Positions 9,410 through 20,779 of a stretch of 64,000 nucleotides of DNA are shown here, in pieces. The notes beneath the pieces were generated by a model. It was not told where the DNA came from, searched no databases, and saw only the letters and a program-made list of their open reading frames with translations. Position 1 is the stretch's first letter, and the number at the start of each line of letters is the position of its first letter. The translations under genes were made by a program, and so were the position numbers. Source of the stretch: Sipunculus nudus (taxonomy: Eukaryota; Annelida; Sipuncula; Golfingiida; Sipunculidae); the NCBI GenBank assembly GCA_026874595.1, contig CM049315.1, positions 72,213,416 to 72,277,415 on the forward strand, given 5' to 3'.

Positions 9410-10236
9410 TCTCGTCAAATTTCGCTCGGTTTATCGTCAAACGAGAAAAAACGAGATTTCACGGAAATGCTTATAACTCGGCGACTTTTACAGCTACACA
9501 GGTGTAGTTTTCGGCATTTCATAACATATGACCAGCTTGACACGCCAGAAAAGAAATCAGGCCACATCTCGCACCATATCTCGTCAAGCGAGAAAAAACG
9601 AGATATCATGGAAATGCTTATAACTAGGCGACTTTTACAGCTACTCAGGTCTAGTTTATGGCATTTGGTAACATTTGGCCAACTTGAAATAGTAAAACTG
9701 CGATACTTGGCGAAATCTCGCACTATATCTGGTCAAATGTGGAAAAACGAGATTTCACAGAAATGCATATAAGTCGGCGACTTTCACGGCTAGACAGGTC
9801 TAGTTTTTGGCATTCATTAACATTTGGACGGCTTGACATGACAAACCTGCAAGACTGGCCAAATCTCGCACCATATCTCGTGAAACGATAAAAAAGGAGA
9901 TTTCACAGAAATACTAATAACTCGGCAACTTTTACAGCTAGACAGATGTAGTTTTCGCCATTTCATAACATTTAGAGAGTTTGATATGACAAATCTACAA
10001 GACTGGCCAAATCCTGCACCATATCTCGTCAAACGAGAAAACACGAGAGTACACGGAAATGCTTATAACTCGGCGACTTTTACAGCTAGACGGATCTAGT
10101 TTTCGCCATTTTGTAACGTTTGGCCGTCTTGACATAATAAAACTGCTCGTCTTGCCAAATCTCGTACTATATCTCGTCAAGCGAGAAAAAAACATGATTT
10201 CACGTAAATGCTGATAACACGGCGACTTTTGCAGCT
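9410..10236 (+). repeat. 148-bp tandem array, copy 1
   Basis: About six units are marked by TCTCGTCAAACGAGA-type hairpins at 9434, 9581, 9731, 9878, 10026 and 10174, giving steps of 147-150 bp. Each unit contains CGAGATTTCACGGAAATGCT, TATAACTCGGCGACTTTTAC and TAGTTTTCGGCATTTCATAAC. Units are diverged from each other, so the array is old, but it has been copied intact to 17740, 27251 and 35024. The length is close to one nucleosome core. Confidence 0.9.
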
Positions 10237-10244
10237 AGTTTGTT

Positions 10245-10291
10245 GCTTGCCGGAATCAAAGATTTCGGCAAGCATGTTGGTCAGTTGCGTA

Positions 10292-10322
<31 letters not shown>

Positions 10323-12473
10323 TTGTTGGTTTGTTTGTCTGCACTGTCCTGGCCACAATTTTGCCACAATCACCTAGAAACTTTCAGAGATGATGGAGAA
10401 TTAAATTTCTAGGTGCCCTATTGTTTTTGGTTAAAATAGGTTAAAGGTCAAGGTCAAGGCCATCGAAAAACCTCGAAACCTTATTTTCCTCATAACTTGG
10501 TCAAAAATTGTCGTATCAACCTCATTCTAACCCCATTTTGTTCGTCTTTCCATTGCCCATATCCTGGTATGATCAACCTTGTCAGTATGTCTGTCTGTTT
10601 CAGGGTTGTTGTCAATTTTGTCAACGGCCTTGTTGTTCTTTCTGACATTTAGCACTCTCCATGCCACAATTTTGCCACAATCACCTTGAAACTTTCAGAT
10701 ATGATGGGCAACGAAATAGGTCAAAGGTCAAGGTCGAGGTCATCAAAAGTATACAAAACGGGTTTTTCTTCATATCTTTGTAACTGTTAGTCGTATCTAC
10801 TTGAACTATAGCTCATTTTAATCGTCATCCAATGGCCTTTCTTCTGGTGGGTACTTGACTCAAATTTGCCGTTTCAATGGTAACACATTTTCGGGGAAAA
10901 ATTATCATATTTGAAAATCAATGGACTAATTTGTCAGTTTTAATGCTAGAGAGGTCTAGTTTTTTCCATTAGGTTGCATTCGTTTAATACTACATGATTT
11001 TATTAAAAGTCTGGCAATATCTCGTAAGATAGCTCATCAAACGAGATATTTCGAGATTTCATTAATCTTGCCCTGGAGGCCATAGTTTTGCAGGAATTTT
11101 TTTAAAACTGATATATTTCAAGTCTTACCCTAGTATCTCAAATTTGTTTTTTTTTTTCATTTTTTTGGATAGGGCCGCTAGGGGGCGCTGGATGCGAACC
11201 TCCCCAACATATCATATTTTGGCCATACCTCCAACATTATAAGCCTCAATTACATAAACTATAGCTTATTTTCTTCCTCTGAGTCTTCTCCATAACCTGG
11301 TGTAGTCATCTGGTCACAATTTTGTGTCACTTTGTCAGTGTGTCTGTCTGTTTGATAGTTGTCCTCAAATTCGCCTGCTTGCTCTTGCGTCTCACATATA
11401 GTCTTACACTAATATCTCGAAACCAATTTTTCATTTTCCGGATATGGCCGCTAGGGGGCGCTGAACTCGAACCTCTCCCAACATATCATGCTTTGGCAAT
11501 ATCTCCAAAACTATAAACCTCAGCTGCATAAACTGTAGCTTTTTTCTTTCTTTGAGTCGTCTCCATAAGCTGGAGTAGTCATCTGGACTCAATCTTGATT
11601 CACTTTGTCAGTGTGCCTGTCTGTTTGTCAGTTGTCCTCAAATTCACCTGCTTGCTGGTTCTTGCGTCTCACATATAGCATTCTATAGGCCACAGTTTTG
11701 ACGGAATCCTTTTGAAACTATTACACCTTATGTCTTACACTAATATCTCGAAACAGATTTTTCATTTTCCGGATATGGCCACTAGTGTGCGCTGCACACG
11801 ACCCTCACACACATACCCTTGTATTGGCCATATCTCTACACCCAAAGCCTCAGATACATAAACTATAGCTTATTTTCTTCCTTTGAGTCTTCTCCATAAC
11901 CTGATTAAGGCATCTGGTTTCAATCTTCTGTCACTTTGTCAGTGTGTCCATCTGTTTGTCCGTTATCCTCAAAGTCGCCTGCTTGCTGGTTCTTACGCCT
12001 TACATATAACATTCTACAGGCCACAGCTTTGACGGAATCCTTTTGAAACTGGGACATCTCTTGTCATACACTAATAATACGAAACGCGTTTGTCGTTTTT
12101 TGGAATACGTCCGCTAGAGGGCGCTACAGTCGAACCTCCCAAGTATATCATTAATTCGCCATACCTCCAAAACTATTAATCTAAATTACATAAATTATAA
12201 CTCATTTTCTTCCTTTGAATCTTCTCCATAACTAGGTTAAGTCATCTGGTGTCAATCTTGTCTCACAAAGTCACTATGTCTGTCTGTTCGTCTTTTGTTG
12301 TCAGTTTTGTCTGCTTGCCTGTTCTTTTGTCCCATATGTCATTCTACGGGCCACATATTCTCAGCAATGTCCCTGAGAGTCATTCCATTAATAGAAAACC
12401 GACAATATGTTCTTTCTGTCCGTCTGTGTTTCACTTCCGATTTCCGGCAAGCGTTCGACCTATGGTCGTCTAG
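10245..12473 (+). mobile_element. Rolling-circle-like module with both ends intact (2,229 bp)
   Basis: The 5' end is the hairpin GCTTGCCGG...CGGCAAGC (10245-10273), preceded by CTAGTTTGTT. The 3' end is TTTCCGGCAAGC, the stem CGACC-TAT-GGTCG and CTAG (12441-12473), with T following. Inside are (GTCT)n (about 10291-10339), two AGGTCA clusters (about 10443 and 10709), a decayed X-box (about 10871), CTCF-like cores (about 11173 and 11446, weaker at 11777 and 12112) and 330-bp-type units. It has no coding capacity, so it would have to be mobilised in trans. Confidence 0.55.
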
Positions 12474-14885
12474 TCTGTTTGTTTGTTTGTCTGTCTGTCT
12501 GTCTGTGTACTCTCTACAGGCCACAATTTTGCAGCAATTGCTTTTAAACTTACACAGCTGATAGACAAGCAAAAGTCCTCGAGGCCTATTGTTATTGGGC
12601 GACATAGGTCCAAGGTCAAGGTCAAGGTCATCAAAACTTCTCAAAACGGTTTTTTCTTCATATCTTTGTAACTGTTAGTGGTATCTTCTTCAAACATAGC
12701 TCATTTTAAACGCCATTCCCAGGCCTTTCTTCTGGTGTGTAGCTCTTTCAAATTTGCCGTAACCATGGTTACGCATTTTGGGGAAAAGTCATGATATTCT
12801 GAAATAAGGGGTCTTATTTTTCTAACTTTGTCAGTTTTAAAGCTAGAGAGGTCTAGTTTTTTGCATCAGGTAGCATTTAACAAGTACTGCAAGATTTTAT
12901 TAAAAGTCTCGCGATATCTCGTACAATATCTCGTCAAACGAGATATTTCGAGATTTCAGTAATCTTGCCCTGGAGGCCACAGTTTTGCAGGAATCTTTTT
13001 GAAACTGGCATATCTTAAGTCCTACACTATTATCTCGAAATTAATTTTTCATTTTTTTAATTCGGCCGCTAGGGGGCGCTGGGTGCAAACCTCTCCAACA
13101 TATCATGTTTTGGCAATATCTCCAAAATTATAAGCCTCAATTACAAAAACTATAGTTTTTTTTTTCCTCTAAGTCTTCTTCATGAACTCATTTAGTCATC
13201 TGGTCTCAATCTTGTGTCACTTTGTCTGTGTGTCCGTCTGTTTCTCAGTTGTCCTCAAATCCGCTTGCTTGCCGGTTCTTGCGTCTCACATATAGCATTC
13301 TACAGGCCACAGTTTTGAAAGAATCTTTTTAAAACTATTACATCTTATGTCTTACACTAATATCTCCAAACCGATTTTTCATTTTCCAGAATTGGCCGCT
13401 AGTGGGCGGTGCACTCAAACTTGCACAACATATCATTTTTTGGCCATATCTCCAAAACTATAAACATCATTCACATAAACTATAGCTTATTTTCTTCCTC
13501 TGGGTCTTTCTAAAAACCTGGTGTTTTCATTTGGTCTCAATCTTGAGTCACTTTGTCTGTGTGTCCGTCTGTTTCTCAGTTGTCCTCAAATTCGCTTGCT
13601 TGCCGGTTCTTGCGTTTCACATATAGCATTCTACAGGCCACAGTTTTGAAAGAATCCTTTTAAAACTATTACATCTTATGTCTTACACTAATATCTCGAA
13701 ACCGATTTTTCATTTTCCAGAATTGGCCGCTAGGGGGCGGTGCACTCAAACTTGCACAACATATCATTTTTTGGCCATATCTCCAAAACTATAAACATCA
13801 TTTACATAAACTATAGCTTATTTTCTTCCTCTGGGTCTTTCCAAAAACCTAGTGTATTCATTTGGTCTCAATCTTGAGTCACTTTGTCTGTGTGTCCGTC
13901 TGTTTCTCAGTTGTCCTCAAATTCGCTTGCTTGCCGGTTCTTGCGTCTCACATATAGCATTCTACAGGCCACAGTTTTGAAAGAATCCTTTCAAAACTAT
14001 TACATCTTATGTCTTACACTAATATCTCGAAACCGATTTTTCATTTTCCAGAATTGGCCGCTAGGGGGTGGTGCACTCAAACTTGCACAACATATCATTT
14101 TTTGGCCATATCTCCAAAACTATAAACATCATTTACATAAACTATAGCTTATTTTCTTCCTCTAGGTCTTTCCAAAAACCTGGTGTATTCATTTGGTCTC
14201 AATCTTGAGTCACTTTGTCTGTGTGTCCGTCTGTTTCTCAGTTGTCCTCAAATTCGCTTGCTTTCCGGTTCTTGCGTCTCACATATAGCATTCTACAGGC
14301 CACAGTTTTGAAAGAATCCTTTTAAAACTATTACATCTTATGTCTTACACTAATATCTCGAAACCGACTTTTCATTTTACAGAATTGGCCGCTAGGGGGC
14401 GGTGCACTCAAACTTGCACAACATGTCATTTTTTGGCCATATCTCCAAAACTATTAACCTCATTTACATAAATTATAGCTTATTATCTTCCTCTTAGGTT
14501 TATTCATAACATGATTAAGTCATCTGTTCTCAATCTTGGGTCAGTATGTTTGCCTGTTTGTCAGTTGTCCTCACTTTGCCTGCTTCCTGGTTCTTGCGTC
14601 TCACATGTAGCATTCTACTGGCCACAGTTTTCAAGGAATCGTTTTGTAAATTACACTTGTCATATATCGTGATGATATCTGGAAGTCCTATGTTTATTAT
14701 TTAAATAAGTCAAAGGTCAAGGTCAAGGTGATCAAAATATATCAAAATCTTATTTTCTTTAGAACTTTGTTAATATTGGTTCTTTCTTCACAAACTATGG
14801 ATTATTTTCTTTCACTTTGACACTGCTCGTTCATCTGACTAACCTTACATCATTTCCGGCAAGCGCGTGACCTCAGGTCATCTAG
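12474..14885 (+). mobile_element. 5'-truncated module with 3' terminus
   Basis: It begins at TCTGTTTG(TCTG)n after the previous CTAG and ends with the terminus at 14853-14885 (T-A type stem). It contains half-sites (about 12607-12630), palindromic GTAACCATGGTTAC (about 12761), an ATCTCG hairpin (about 12930) and the second 330-bp array. The higher-order repeat A boundary falls inside it, near 13014. Confidence 0.6.
13064..14450 (+). repeat. 330-bp tandem array, second copy
   Basis: Counterpart of the array at 4731, with CTCF-like cores near 13065, 13395, 13726, 14056 and 14387. Private variants of individual units, such as TAGTGGGC in unit 2 and GGGGGTGG in unit 4, are shared by both arrays. 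The 330-bp amplification therefore predates the 8.3-kb duplication. Confidence 0.92.
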
Positions 14886-15961
14886 TTTGTTTGTCTGTCT
14901 GTCTGTGTACTCTCTACAGGCCACAATTTTCCACCAATTGCTTTCAAACTTATAAAGCTGGTAGACAAGCAAAAGTCCTGGAGGCCTATTGTTTTTGGGC
15001 ATTATAGGTCAAATGTCAAGGTCAAGGTCATCAAAAGTATACAAAACGGTTTTTTGTTCATATCTGTGTTAATATTGGTCCTATCTACTTCAACAGTAGC
15101 TCATTTTAATCGTCATTCCAAGGCCTGTCTTCTGGTGTGTAGCTGACTCAAATTTGCCGTAACCATGGTTACGAATTTTTGGGAAAAAGTCATGATATTC
15201 TGAAATAAGGGGTCTTATTTTTCTAACTTTGTCAGTTTTAAAGCTAGAGAGGTCTAGTTTTTTGCATGAGGTAGCATTTAACAAGTACTGCAAGATTTTA
15301 TTAAAATTCTCGCGATATCTCGTTCAATATCTCGTCAAACGAGATATTTCGAGATTTCAGTAATCTTGCCCTGGAGGCCACAGTTTTGCAGGAATCTTTT
15401 TGAAACTGACATATCGTAAGTCCTACACTATTATCTCGAAACAACTTTTTCATTTTTTGAATTCGGCCGCTAGGGGGCGCTGGGTGCAAACCTCTCCAAC
15501 ATATCATGTTTTGGCAATACCTTCAAAATTATAAAGCTCAATTACATAAACCACAGCTTATTTTCTTCCTCTGAGTCTTTCCAAAATCCTGGTGTAGTCA
15601 TTTCGACTCAATCTTGAGTCACTTTGTCAGTGTGTCCGTCTGTTTCTCAGTTGTCCTCAAATCCGCTTGCTTGCCGGTTCTTGCGTCTCACATATAGCAT
15701 TCTACAGGACACAGTTTTGAAAGAATCCTTTTAAAACTATTACATCTTATGTCTTACACTAATATCTCGAAACCGATTTTTCATTTTCCAGAATTGGCTG
15801 CTAGGGGGCGCTGCACATGACCCTGACACACATATCATCATATTGGCCATATCTCTAAAACCCAAAGACTCAATTACATAAACTATAGCTTATGTTCTTC
15901 CTTTGAGTCTTCCCCATAACCTGGTTAAGTCATCTGGTCTCGGTCTTGTGTCACTTTGTCA
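14886..15961 (+). mobile_element. 5'-truncated module body
   Basis: Repeat-A counterpart of 6553-7628: a microsatellite start after CTAG, half-sites, the GTAACCATGGTTAC palindrome (about 15162), an ATCTCG hairpin, and CTCF-like cores near 15466 and 15797. Confidence 0.75.
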
Positions 15962-16372
15962 GTATGTCCATATAAACTTTATAAACGGAGGGAAACATGA
16001 ATGCACAGAGTCATGCAGGAATGCACGATGACACGCGTTTTAGTAAGACAAAGACTCGTGTAGGTATGAGCGACAATCAGCGCAGTTTGCTCGTTTTGTG
16101 TAGGGTCCATCGGGCCAAATGCCAATTCAGGCCCGCAGCCGACGGGATGAATTAATTGGCGTAGCGGGGACCACGGCCATTTCCTGGTAAAAACTTGTGA
16201 ATAAATATACCGGACGGGCTGACCATTTTCTCAGGGCCATAGGAATGTCACCATTCCAGTGTGCCCTCAGACCTGGTCAGACCTAAAACGCGTGCCTGCA
16301 CATCTGTGCGCATGCAGGTGATTGCTGTCCAAAGTTTCGGTCGGTGAGTCCTTCAGGAAAGGACCCGAACCG
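15962..16372 (+). repeat. S421 module-end segment, copy 5 (411 bp)
   Basis: It is the only copy that is 10 bp short. One ACCTGGTCAG 10-mer is missing near 16270. It belongs to the short-poly-T subfamily. Confidence 0.9.
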
Positions 16373-16517
16373 TTTTTTTTTAATTGCTTGCCGGAAATCT
16401 TCCATTTCTGCAGGCAGGTTGGCCAGTCGCAAATCTCTGTTTATTGCTTGCCGGAAATCTTCGATTTCTGCAAGCAGGTTGGTCAGTCGCGGATGTCTGT
16501 TTGTCTGTTTGTTTGTT
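16373..16517 (+). repeat. Poly-T and two 60-bp minisatellite units
   Basis: Counterpart of 8050-8194: nine T, two hairpin units and a short TCTGTTTGTTTG run. Confidence 0.88.
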
Positions 16518-18568
16518 GCTTGCCGGAATCAAAGATTTCGGCAAGCATATTGCTCAGTTGCGTATGTCTGTTTGTCTGTTTGTCTGTTTGTTTGTCTGCA
16601 CTCTCCTGGCCACAATTTTGCCACAATCACCTTGAAACTTACAGGGATGATAAAAAACATAATTTCTAGGTGCCCTATTGTTTTTGGTTAAAATAGGTCA
16701 AAGGTCAAGGTCAAGGTCACGACAGGTATGGTTAACGGTTTTTGCACTATAACTTCGCCATAATTAGGCTTATCCACTTCTGCAATAGCTCATTTTTTTC
16801 GTCATCACCTGGCCTTTCTTTTGACATGTAGCTTACTTAAATTTGCTGTTACCATGGTTACGCAATTTTGGGGAGAAATCATGGAATTTCCTGATATTTT
16901 TCAAATTTGCAGCAATCGTACTGATTCTGAGATATTTTATGTAACACAAGAATATCTCGAAATTGTTTTTTCAGATTTTGGAAATGGCCGCCAGGGGGCG
17001 TTGCAGATGAAAAAACATGAAAATTTGTTTTGGTGCTATACCTCCAGAACTATTAAACATTGGGCCATTTCCATCACAGCACCTTCAACTGGGGTCTATG
17101 GGCTTATTTTTGCGCATAGGTGCCAAAGTGCGCCATTGCCAGATTTCTCTATTTTTGGGGTAAAACTTTTGAATTTTGAAAATATGCAGTTTTCAGCTTC
17201 TAACTCTGTCAGTTTTTATGCTGGAGAGGTCAATTTTTTTGCATCTTGTAGCCCTTGGTGAGCTCTCGGTGATCCAATCAAAAATCTTGCAAAATCTCGC
17301 ACCGTTTCTCGTCAAACGAGAGTCTTCGAGATTTCATTAAATATGACCTACAGGTTGCATTTTTTTAACAATGGCTTTGAAATTGATATATTTTGTGTTA
17401 TTTATAAATATCTCGAAATCAGTTTTTCATTTTTTGGAAATAGCCACCAGGGGGCGTGGTACCTGAAACACTGTAACATATCATTTTTCTGCAATATCTA
17501 AAATAATCTTAAACATGGCACAATTTTTATCGTTGTTTCTTAAACTAGGAACATTGGCTTATTCCTCCGCACATGTAGCTTTGTGCTGTCGTTACCATGG
17601 TTACCAAATTTGTGGGTTAAACTTGACGATCTGAAAATATGCAGTTTTTGGCTTCTATCTCGGTTAATATTTATGTGTCAAGGGTCTAGTTTTTTGCATA
17701 AGGCTGCTTCCCCTTGGTTCTAAGTCATTCAATTGCAAGTCTCGTCAAATTTCGCTCGGTTTATCGTCAAACGAGAAAAAACGAGATTTCACGGAAATGC
17801 TTATAACTCGGCGACTTTTACAGCTACACAGGTGTAGTTTTCGGCATTTCATAACATATGACCAGCTTGACACGCCAGAAAAGAAATCAGGCCACATCTC
17901 GCACCATATCTCGTCAAGCGAGAAAAAACGAGATATCATGGAAATGCTTATAACTAGGCGACTTTTACAGCTACTCAGGTCTAGTTTATGGCATTTGGTA
18001 ACATTTGGCCAACTTGAAATAGTAAAACTGCGATACTTGGCGAAATCTCGCACTATATCTGGTCAAATGTGGAAAAACGAGATTTCACAGAAATGCATAT
18101 AAGTCGGCGACTTTCACGGCTAGACAGGTCTAGTTTTTGGCATTCATTAACATTTGGACGGCTTGACATGACAAACCTGCAAGACTGGCCAAATCTCGCA
18201 CCATATCTCGTGAAACGATAAAAAAGGAGATTTCACAGAAATACTAATAACTCGGCAACTTTTACAGCTAGACAGATGTAGTTTTCGCCATTTCATAACA
18301 TTTAGAGAGTTTGATATGACAAATCTACAAGACTGGCCAAATCCTGCACCATATCTCGTCAAACGAGAAAACACGAGAGTACACGGAAATGCTTATAACT
18401 CGGCGACTTTTACAGCTAGACGGATCTAGTTTTCGCCATTTTGTAACGTTTGGCCGTCTTGACATAATAAAACTGCTCGTCTTGCCAAATCTCGTACTAT
18501 ATCTCGTCAAGCGAGAAAAAAACATGATTTCACGTAAATGCTGATAACACGGCGACTTTTGCAGCTAG
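16518..18568 (+). mobile_element. Module with 5' hairpin and internal 148-bp array
   Basis: Repeat-A counterpart of 8195-10238, with the hairpin at 16518-16546, a four-half-site AGGTCA cluster (about 16696), X-boxes near 16850 and 17582, CTCF-like cores near 16986 and 17447, and the 148-bp array at 17740-18566. It ends GCAGCTAG. Confidence 0.6.
17740..18566 (+). repeat. 148-bp tandem array, copy 2
   Basis: Six units, essentially identical to the array at 9410 as part of the 8.3-kb duplication. Confidence 0.9.
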
Positions 18569-18574
18569 TTTGTT

Positions 18575-18621
18575 GCTTGCCGGAATCAAAGATTTCGGCA
18601 AGCATGTTGGTCAGTTGCGTA

Positions 18622-18652
<31 letters not shown>

Positions 18653-20779
18653 TTGTTGGTTTGTTTGTCTGCACTGTCCTGGCCACAATTTTGCCACAAT
18701 CACCTAGAAACTTTCAGAGATGATGGAGAATTAAATTTCTAGGTGCCCTATTGTTTTTGGTTAAAATAGGTTAAAGGTCAAGGTCAAGGCCATCGAAAAA
18801 CCTCGAAACCTTATTTTCCTCATAACTTGGTCAAAAATTGTCGTATCAACCTCATTCTAACCCCATTTTGTTCGTCTTTCCATTGCCCATATCCTGGTAT
18901 GATCAACCTTGTCAGTATGTCTGTCTGTTTCAGGGTTGTTGTCAATTTTGTCAACGGCCTTGTTGTTCTTTCTGACATTTAGCACTCTCCATGCCACAAT
19001 TTTGCCACAATCACCTTGAAACTTTCAGATATGATGGGCAACGAAATAGGTCAAAGGTCAAGGTCGAGGTCATCAAAAGTATACAAAACGGGTTTTTCTT
19101 CATATCTTTGTAACTGTTAGTCGTATCTACTTGAACTATAGCTCATTTTAATCGTCATCCAATGGCCTTTCTTCTGGTGGGTACTTGACTCAAATTTGCC
19201 GTTTCAATGGTAACACATTTTCGGGGAAAAATTATCATATTTGAAAATCAATGGACTAATTTGTCAGTTTTAATGCTAGAGAGGTCTAGTTTTTTCCATT
19301 AGGTTGCATTCGTTTAATACTACATGATTTTATTAAAAGTCTGGCAATATCTCGTAAGATAGCTCATCAAACGAGATATTTCGAGATTTCATTAATCTTG
19401 CCCTGGAGGCCATAGTTTTGCAGGAATTTTTTTAAAACTGATATATTTCAAGTCTTACCCTAGTATCTCAAATTTGTTTTTTTTTTTTCATTTTTTTGGA
19501 TAGGGCCGCTAGGGGGCGCTGGATGCGAACCTCCCCAACATATCATATTTTGGCCATACCTCCAACATTATAAGCCTCAATTACATAAACTATAGCTTAT
19601 TTTCTTCCTCTGAGTCTTCTCCATAACCTGGTGTAGTCATCTGGTCACAATTTTGTGTCACTTTGTCAGTGTGTCTGTCTGTTTGATAGTTGTCCTCAAA
19701 TTCGCCTGCTTGCTCTTGCGTCTCACATATAGTCTTACACTAATATCTCGAAACCAATTTTTCATTTTCCGGATATGGCCGCTAGGGGGCGCTGAACTCG
19801 AACCTCTCCCAACATATCATGCTTTGGCAATATCTCCAAAACTATAAACCTCAGCTGCATAAACTGTAGCTTTTTTCTTTCTTTGAGTCGTCTCCATAAG
19901 CTGGAGTAGTCATCTGGACTCAATCTTGATTCACTTTGTCAGTGTGCCTGTCTGTTTGTCAGTTGTCCTCAAATTCACCTGCTTGCTGGTTCTTGCGTCT
20001 CACATATAGCATTCCTTTTGAAACTATTACACCTTATGTCTTACACTAATATCTCGAAACAGATTTTTCATTTTCCGGATATGGCCACTAGTGTGCGCTG
20101 CACACGACCCTCACACACATACCCTTGTATTGGCCATATCTCTACACCCAAAGCCTCAGATACATAAACTATAGCTTATTTTCTTCCTTTGAGTCTTCTC
20201 CATAACCTGATTAAGGCATCTGGTTTCAATCTTCTGTCACTTTGTCAGTGTGTCCATCTGTTTGTCCGTTATCCTCAAAGTCGCCTGCTTGCTGGTTCTT
20301 ACGCCTTACATATAACATTCTACAGGCCACAGCTTTGACGGAATCCTTTTGAAACTGGGACATCTCTTGTCATACACTAATAATACGAAACGCGTTTGTC
20401 GTTTTTTGGAATACGTCCGCTAGAGGGCGCTACAGTCGAACCTCCCAAGTATATCATTAATTCGCCATACCTCCAAAACTATTAATCTAAATTACATAAA
20501 TTATAACTCATTTTCTTCCTTTGAATCTTCTCCATAACTAGGTTAAGTCATCTGGTGTCAATCTTGTCTCACAAAGTCACTATGTCTGTCTGTTCGTCTT
20601 TTGTTGTCAGTTTTGTCTGCTTGCCTGTTCTTTTGTCCCATATGTCATTCTACGGGCCACATATTCTCAGCAATGTCCCTGAGAGTCATTCCATTAATAG
20701 AAAACCGACAATATGTTCTTTCTGTCCGTCTGTGTTTCACTTCCGATTTCCGGCAAGCGTTCGACCTATGGTCGTCTAG
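18575..20779 (+). mobile_element. Rolling-circle-like module with both ends intact (2,205 bp)
   Basis: Counterpart of 10245-12473. The hairpin is at 18575-18603 and the terminus at 20747-20779 (CGACC-TAT-GGTCG, CTAG, then T). It is about 25 bp shorter because of a deletion near 20010. Confidence 0.55.

Larger units (their letters stand above)
8195..10238 (+). mobile_element. Module with 5' hairpin and internal 148-bp array
   Basis: The 5' hairpin (8195-8223) pairs GCTTGCCG with CGGCAAGC across an AATC-AAA-GATT inner stem. Downstream are (GTTT/GTCT)n, a cluster of four AGGTCA half-sites (8364-8388), an X-box-like GTTACCATGGTTAC (about 8518), CTCF-like cores (about 8656 and 9114-9127), a second X-box (about 9251) and a six-unit 148-bp array. 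It ends GCAGCTAG immediately before TTTG and the next 5' hairpin. It lacks the TTTCCGGCAAGC inverted copy, so its 3' end is of a different type. Confidence 0.6.
4681..13013 (+). repeat. Higher-order repeat A, copy 1 (8,333 bp)
   Basis: Everything from the TTAAGTCCTACACTATTATC stretch at 4681 recurs in the same order from 13014. The offset is about 8,330-8,333 bp over most of the length. Sampled lines differ by only scattered single bases and a few small indels. The unit holds the 330-bp array, S421 copy 4, one 148-bp array and one module bounded at both ends. Confidence 0.93.

Noticed and set aside
16821-17261. 146-codon frame repeated at 26332 and 34105
   Set aside because: It spans the X-box, the CTCF-like core and the TCTCG region. 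Related modules at 8490 and 41667 break it by frameshift or stop. Similarity between copies is explained by recent DNA duplication.
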